Shown piece after piece: positions 5,978-10,308 of a stretch of 10,308 nt of DNA. The position numbers and the translations under genes were made by a program. Source of the DNA: Sphingobium sp. Z007 (GTDB lineage Bacteria; Pseudomonadota; Alphaproteobacteria; Sphingomonadales; Sphingomonadaceae). The first letter of the stretch is position 1, and each line of letters begins with the position of its first letter. The notes under the pieces were generated by a model, which made no database searches, was not told the origin of the DNA, and worked only from the letters and a program-made list of their open reading frames with translations. The DNA is taken from contig NZ_FBXK01000006.1 in the NCBI RefSeq assembly GCF_900013425.1, positions 1 to 10,308 of the forward strand, written 5' to 3'.

Positions 5978-6144
5978 AATGCCCTCACCGAGCCGCTGGG
6001 GAGCTTCAGCGGGTCAGCGCAGGGGTCTGGTGGGATCGCCTGAAGGAATGGATCACCGCCAATGCCCTCCACCGAGCCGCTGGGGAGCTTCAGCGGGTCA
6101 GCGCAGGGGTCTGGTGGGATCGCCTGAAGGAATGGATCACCGCC
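5978..6144 (+). repeat. 84-bp tandem duplication within the interrupted gene
   Basis: 5978-6060 (83 bp) and 6061-6144 (84 bp) are identical except that the first copy has CTCACC where the second has CTCCACC. The unit of 84 bp is 28 codons, so the duplication is in frame once the missing C is restored. It repeats the amphipathic segment just before the membrane helix. Confidence 0.95.
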
Positions 6145-6207
6145 GCCCTCATCGGGCTGGGACTGATCTTCGCCGCGGCCCTCGCCTATCGCTGGGCGCA
6201 GGAACCC

Positions 6208-6212
6208 AAGAT
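6208..6212. repeat. left copy of 5-bp target site duplication (AAGAT)
   Basis: It matches 10-14 and directly abuts the left terminal repeat. Removing one copy with the transposon joins AAG to ATC GAG in the reading frame of the interrupted gene. Confidence 0.85.
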
Positions 6213-6257
6213 GGCCCAGTCGGCCCGAAGCTGCGATTTTGGCCAGGTTGAAGAACG
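6213..6257 (+). repeat. left terminal inverted repeat of the transposon
   Basis: It starts GGCCCAGTCGGCCC and contains AAGCTGCGATTTTGGCCA. Compared with the reverse complement of 10273-10308 plus 1-9, it matches at 41 of 45 positions (35 of the first 38). It lies 22 bases beyond the tnpR stop. Confidence 0.92.
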
Positions 6258-6279
6258 AACACTGAACGCTTGATTGATT

Positions 6280-7149
6280 CTACCAGGACCGTTGCTGACC
6301 ACCGACCTCGTAGATATCGGCTTCCATGGAGCAATTGTAGCTCTCTGCGATGTTGAACATCTCGGAGAGGAGGCTTTGGATTTCCTCATCAAGGGAAATG
6401 CCATCCGGATCGGGGTCATAGGCGACGGTCAGTTTGTAATCACAATTGCCGTTTTTTACCATGGCGTAGTCGCGTTCCAGCATCGCCTCAATCCGCTCCC
6501 GAGCGGGTTTCTACCTCTTCCACGCTTGTTGAAGTTCTCGATAATCAGATGCAGGGCGATGCTGGCAGTGGGCGGCTTTTCCGCAGTTTGGTCTGTGACG
6601 GAATAATGTCGAGCGCCCGATAGACGGTCATTCGTGAGACCTTCAGGTCGCGGGCAACGCGGGCCTGCTGGCGCCGGCGGCAAGGCGACGGCGGATTTCA
6701 TCGTCATCGACGTTCTTCTTCCGGCCTTTGTAAACGCCTTCGGCGCGCGCCGCTTCGATCCCGGCGCGCTGACGATCCTTGATGAACTTCAGCTCCATAT
6801 CGGCGACCATGCCGAGTATGGTGATGACCATTCGCCCCATGTCGCCCGCCGTCGTCACCTCTGGCTCAAGGATGCGCAGCGAAGCTCCCTTTTCATCAAG
6901 CTCATGCACCAGGTTCAGGACATCGCGCGTGGAGCGGCCGAGCCGGTCGAGCCGCAGCACGACCAGCTCGTCGCCGGTGTGCATAAACTGCATGATCGTT
7001 TCCAGTTCCGTGCGCCCGCTCCGCGAGGCCCCCGATCCGGTCTCGGAACGGATAATTTCGCAACCTGCATTCTTGAGGCGGCCAATCTGGATATCCAGAT
7101 CCTGGTCCGTGGTGCTGACGCGGGCATATCCGATACGAGCCAAGTGCAA
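6280..7149 (-). CDS. tnpR: long serine resolvase TnpR, with three apparent 1-base deletions
   Basis: The catalytic domain starts ARIGYARVSTTDQDLDIQ with the active-site serine (about residue 12) and continues with LVVLRLDRLGRSTRDVLNLV, VADMELKFIKDRQRAGIEAA and GVYKGRKK. The HTH (RVARDLKVSRMTVYRALDII) is reached only after a shift near 6666-6669. A second shift near 6577-6586 leads to PPTASIALHLIIENFNKRG and a third near 6508-6512 to KPARERIEAMLERDYAMVKN. The protein ends VGGQQRSW at 6280. Each shift is one missing base; together they restore about 290 residues, with roughly 100 beyond the HTH. No ATG serves as start: TTG at 7149 or 7143 is likely. It resolves cointegrates at the adjacent res. 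Confidence 0.87.
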
Positions 7150-7154
7150 AATCC

Positions 7155-7233
7155 GTCACATTAGGGTGGCTCTTGCAGTGTATCGTCACATTGAGCGCAA
7201 ACCCACCCTTTTGTGACAGACGAATGGTGTCAC
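7155..7233. promoter_or_regulatory. res: res site (resolvase binding region)
   Basis: It lies between tnpA and tnpR. GTCACATTAGGGTGG (7155-7169) is matched at 13 of 15 positions by the reverse complement of 7203-7217. GTCACATTG recurs at 7185-7193, exactly 30 bases after the first, and GTCAC again at 7229-7233. Several paired short motifs before a serine resolvase gene are what a multi-subsite res looks like. It would also cover the tnpR promoter, giving autoregulation. Exact subsite limits are not resolved. Confidence 0.72.
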
Positions 7234-7285
7234 TCGGCCCTATCACTCTGGGGTGTACCCAAATGTTATAGGCCGATCAGCCGCC

Positions 7286-10243
7286 TCACGCTGCAAGCCG
7301 TCCAAAATCAATCCGGTCGTTCAGGTCGAGGTCGAAGCGGCCATAAGGGTTCACATGACTGTAGATCAACGGCGTGAGACCACGATAATCTTCCGGCGTC
7401 ATCCGCCCCGCCCACTTCGGCTCAACCAGTACGGTCTGAAGCATGCGGGTGTTCACATACACCAGCGACGCTTGCAGGAGGTGTAGCGCCAGAACGGAGA
7501 TTTCCTGCTCATGGATGCGGTTGGTGGCGATCTCGCCGCCCTTGCCGAAGAACACGAAACCATTAGCGCCGTTCCAGTTCTCAACCACATTCAGCCCTTC
7601 GTGGATCTCGCGGCGGAATGCCTCCTGACGCAAATACCGGCATAGGAAGATTGTTTTGACCGCGCGGCCGAGTTCACTCAGCGCCTTGTAGGTCGGGTGC
7701 ATCACTTCGGCTCTGGCAAACCGGAGCAGGATCGCTTCCGGATCGGCGGTGCGCGATTGCATGGCAGCGGCATATTTGACCATTTCGTCATATTGTTGCT
7801 CGATCTCGTCCCAGTCGATCGGGCTGGAGAGGATCGGCAGTAAATTGGAAAGCCGCGTGCGCATGCCGGCTTGGGAAGGGCCAGTTTCTGGCGTGCCACT
7901 GCTTTCAGCCGCGGGGCAAGCTCAAATCCAAGGAGTCGGCAGAACGCAAAGCCGACTGCGCTCTGGCCGTGGCTATCGACGTACTGGCGCTGGATTTCCA
8001 TGTCGGTGCAATGGCGTAGCACGCCTTCGATCATGGAGGCGACCTCCGAGGAAGAGCACCGCTTGAGCTGGGAATAAACGCAGGTCGCGCGCTTCTCCAC
8101 ATGCCAGTAGATCATGACGCCACGGCCGCCATAGCGGGCGTGCCATTCCGTCATCAGGTTGCGGTCCCACGCGCCGAACTTCGTTGAATCGGACGCGCAT
8201 GCCGTGCCCGCATCTCCCCATACTGCGGCATTGCGGATTGCCAGTGTCGCGTTTGCTACCCGCGCGCACGCCTCCCTCAGCGCTGGCGCGTGGATGAAAC
8301 GGCGATGGACATGCAGCAATTCCTCGTAACTGACATCGGGTGTTGCGCCAGCGACCCGCTTGAGCCCGGCGTTCGTGCCCAAGCCATAGAGACACAGCAA
8401 AAGACGCTGAGCCAAGGCTGCTTTCGACAGGGTAACCCCGCGAGGCCGACGTTTCGAAAGCATCCATCAATCCCGTGTCCAGAGCAGCCTCTTTCAACAC
8501 GTCCAGCAGTCCGGTCATCGGCCAGCGCTGACCGATCTCGCTTTTGATCGAAGCGAGACCCTTCGGTTCGGGCAAGGGCTTGAACGGTGTAATCGATATC
8601 CGGTTGTCGCCGCGCCACAGGAGCCGGACCTTGTCGTTTTGTGGAATATTGGCATTGAGGAGCAACAGTTCCCGTTCAAGCTCCTCCCGGATCGAGGCGC
8701 AAAACGCCTGCGCATCTGGCGTCAGGCTGAGGCCGGAATAGTACGCATCTCGCCTGATCTCGAAGTCCTTGGGAAGATCGTCATCGGGATTGCGATAGCG
8801 ATCCGCCCCGACCACCCAGATTTCTTTGGAGCGGATGCGGTCGCGCAGTTGCGTCAGGACGCAAAGCTCATAGCTGATCCGGTTTACCCGCCCATCGTCA
8901 TCAATGACGGAACTGCGCCATCGCGCTGGAATCACCTCATCGATCGGAACATCCTGCAATGGCACGAAGCGGCATCCGCCATCCACCTTGCTCCTGATCC
9001 AGTCGAGGGCCGCCAGGACCGGCCGCCACACCGCGTTGTTCGACCGGAACTCAAGTACGGAAAGCAGGCTTGGCAGCATGCGCCGGTAATGATTGGCCCA
9101 GGAACCACGCATCACCTTGTAGATGCGCCGGTCCAGAGCGCCCTTCGCATGGCTCTCCTTGACGATCGCCGCCAGCTTGGCCTTACCGGCGATCGGGAAA
9201 ATGACATCGCAGATGCGCCCCGATGGTTCATTGATCGAGGCGCTGGCGATCTCGACCAGCAGGCGCTCCTTTCCATAGACCCGCTCGATGTCTTTCGCGA
9301 TATCGCCCACCACCTTGCGTTTCGAGCGCGTTCCGATCTTGTGAACGGTTTCGATCAGCAGGTCGATCATCGCGTCAGTGAGTTGCGCCTCCCGCGACAT
9401 TAGATAAATCGCATAAAGGCCGAGCTGTCGCGCCGGCGCATGCCGGCGCATCTCCGAGGCCTTTTCACCGGCAACGCGGCGAACAATCTGATCGACCCAT
9501 GGCTTGCCCGTAGCCGTCAGGAGATCATGGGGAAGATCAAGTCTCTGGATAAAGGCGAGTTTCTCGGTCACGTCGAGAATGTTGTCGAGCGTTGCCTGTC
9601 CGGCGTCACCCTTCATCCTGTTGAATCCGGTCGAGCTGTCCGGATCGGCAAGCGAGGCTTCCAATAACGCCACCGCATCTGACGAAAGCCGATCACTGGC
9701 TCCGATCAGCCAGGTGTCCAGATAATCTTGCCGTTGTGAGCGAACGACACGTTCAAGCTCCTTGCGCGACGGCCCATAAATACGCCGGTCCCGGCACCAC
9801 AGGAAAACATGCTCAAGCATGGCATTGATCGACTGGCCGCCCGGGCACAGCTCGCCAGCAATCCATTCCGTCAATTGCGCGCGATCCACCCGCTTCATGC
9901 GGTGATATCCAAGATGGATCAGGATCTCCGCACAATGCCGTCGTGCTGTCCGACTGGAAAAGTCATAACCGGCTATCTCGCCAGCCTCGACACCGAGTTG
10001 CTCGGCCAGATACGAGAGGCCATCGGTAGGGATTGAGCCGGGATCGATCGCGAAAAACCCCAGGGAAGCGAAGAATTTCAGCTGCGCGGCGAGGCCAAGG
10101 CGCGTCAGGGCCGGCTTCGAATTTACAAAATCAATATCGGCAAAGCTCAGGCTCCATCGTCCGATCAAATCCCGCCCGGAATACTCCGATCCATCAACCC
10201 ACTCCCTATGATGGAGCGAACTGTCCTCTTCTATGATTTCCAT
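7286..10243 (-). CDS. tnpA: Tn3-family transposase TnpA, with two apparent 1-base frame errors
   Basis: About 985 residues, the normal size for Tn3 transposases. The N-terminal DNA-binding part ([36 protein letters not shown]) is in the first frame. An extra base at CCCC 8436-8439 moves it to a second frame carrying [14 protein letters not shown] and [17 protein letters not shown], with the first two catalytic aspartates. A missing base at GGG 7873-7875 moves it back for [14 protein letters not shown], with the catalytic glutamate, and [16 protein letters not shown]. All three DDE residues are present. ATG 10243 is chosen because the upstream in-frame TTG (10291) lies inside the terminal repeat. 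The protein cuts at the terminal repeats and makes cointegrates resolved by TnpR. Confidence 0.92.
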
Positions 10244-10272
10244 CGTCAATACCGAATGCCACGTTCCCAAAA

Positions 10273-10308
10273 CGTTCTCCGACTTGGCCAAAATCGCAGC
10301 TTGGGGCC
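10273..10308 (-). repeat. right terminal inverted repeat (inner 36 bp)
   Basis: Its reverse complement starts GGCCCCAAGCTGCGATTTTG and matches 6222-6257 at 32 of 36 positions. The outer nine bases of the repeat are at 1-9. Confidence 0.92.

Larger units (their letters stand above)
5780..6273 (+). pseudogene. N-terminal part of interrupted mob-operon membrane protein (with 1-base deletion)
   Basis: It starts MPDPFDPAEFDAPPPSDPGA at ATG 5780 inside the end of the TraD-like gene. A helical region (AEGVAQQVAALAQKIEQDA) leads to HRAAGELQRVSAGVWWDRLK, a membrane helix (LIGLGLIFAAALAYRW) and a soluble tail. Two events break it. One base is missing near 5986. The transposon enters after 6212, and the frame then runs into transposon sequence to a TGA at 6271-6273. 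Restored with 10-108 it would encode 175 residues, including a 28-residue tandem duplication. The N-terminus probably lies in the cytoplasm with a single-pass anchor. Its place behind the TraD-like gene suggests a role in mobilisation, but I know no named family. Confidence 0.78.
1..10308. other. complete circular mobilisable plasmid, linearised inside a transposon end
   Basis: Seen: bases 1-9 (GACTGGGCC) are the reverse complement of the first nine bases of the left transposon repeat at 6213-6221. Bases 10273-10308 are the reverse complement of the rest of that repeat. AAGAT occurs at 6208-6212 and at 10-14, just outside each tip. The codon phase of the broken gene continues exactly from 6208-6212 into 15-108. 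Inferred: the last and first bases are adjacent in the molecule, so this is a closed circle of about 10.3 kb. Content (one Rep, iterons, toxin-antitoxin, MOBQ relaxase, oriT) fits a small mobilisable plasmid. The exact length is uncertain by a few bases because of the many one-base indels. Confidence 0.88.
6213..10308 (-). mobile_element. Tn3-family transposon (about 4.1 kb, continues to bases 1-9)
   Basis: The element is bounded by 45-bp terminal repeats matching at 41 positions and a 5-bp target duplication. It contains only tnpA, a res region and tnpR, all read on the minus strand in that order, and carries no passenger gene. A long resolvase with a C-terminal extension resembles that of ISXc5/Tn163-type elements, which is from memory of the families rather than a search. 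The total is 4105 bp counting bases 1-9. Both genes are broken only by one-base shifts, so the real element may be active. Confidence 0.9.

Noticed and set aside
6274..7164. Plus-strand open frames of 110 and 176 codons across tnpR
   Set aside because: They are complements of the resolvase gene, which has clear catalytic motifs on the minus strand.
8639..9403. 254-codon plus-strand frame opposite tnpA
   Set aside because: Shadow of the transposase coding strand; no start signal.
10273..10291. TTG start for tnpA at 10291
   Set aside because: It lies within the terminal inverted repeat; the ATG at 10243 gives the expected protein.

Overview
The window reads as one complete small circular plasmid of about 10.3 kb from a GC-rich alphaproteobacterium. 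A sphingomonad-type host is my best guess, from the style of the mob, rep and HigBA genes. The case for circularity is direct. A Tn3-family transposon starts at 6213 with a long terminal inverted repeat. The matching repeat at its other end runs off base 10308 and finishes on bases 1-9. Both sides are flanked by the same 5-bp direct repeat, AAGAT (6208-6212 and 10-14). Joining the two flanks across the removed transposon restores one reading frame, split into an N-terminal part (5780-6212) and a C-terminal part (10-108). The plasmid was therefore linearised inside the right terminal repeat.

Layout. 10-108: C-terminal piece of the interrupted membrane-protein gene. 110-788 (minus): a HigB toxin / HigA antitoxin pair with two palindromic operators upstream. 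847-1388: the likely replication origin, with hairpins, a 53-bp cruciform, two tandem 25-bp repeats, a further 20-bp copy before rep, and a separated inverted repeat. 1389-2747 (plus): a winged-helix replication initiator, an HTH/coiled-coil protein and a conserved small protein. 2753-3989: an accessory segment with a VOC-fold enzyme gene (minus) and a four-helix membrane protein gene (plus). 4133-5344 (minus): a MOBQ relaxase, MobA. 5362-5460: oriT with a MOBQ-type nic core. 5512-6212 (plus): a TraD/MobC-like accessory protein and the interrupted membrane protein. 6213-10308 plus 1-9: the transposon, with tnpR (long serine resolvase), res and tnpA (DDE transposase), both genes on the minus strand.

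The backbone logic is that of a mobilisable plasmid: Rep with iterons replicates it, HigBA stabilises it, and MobA with oriT and a TraD-like helper lets it move using another element's conjugation machinery. I see no type IV secretion genes, no ParA-type partition gene and no recognisable antibiotic resistance gene.

A dominant feature is single-base indels. higA, rep, the HTH gene, the interrupted membrane gene, tnpR (three times) and tnpA (twice) are each broken by shifts of one base, eight of them missing bases and one extra, mostly at short homopolymers. Conserved protein sequence continues in the new frame each time. This looks more like uncorrected long-read consensus error than real gene decay. 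I annotate these genes across the shift and flag it.
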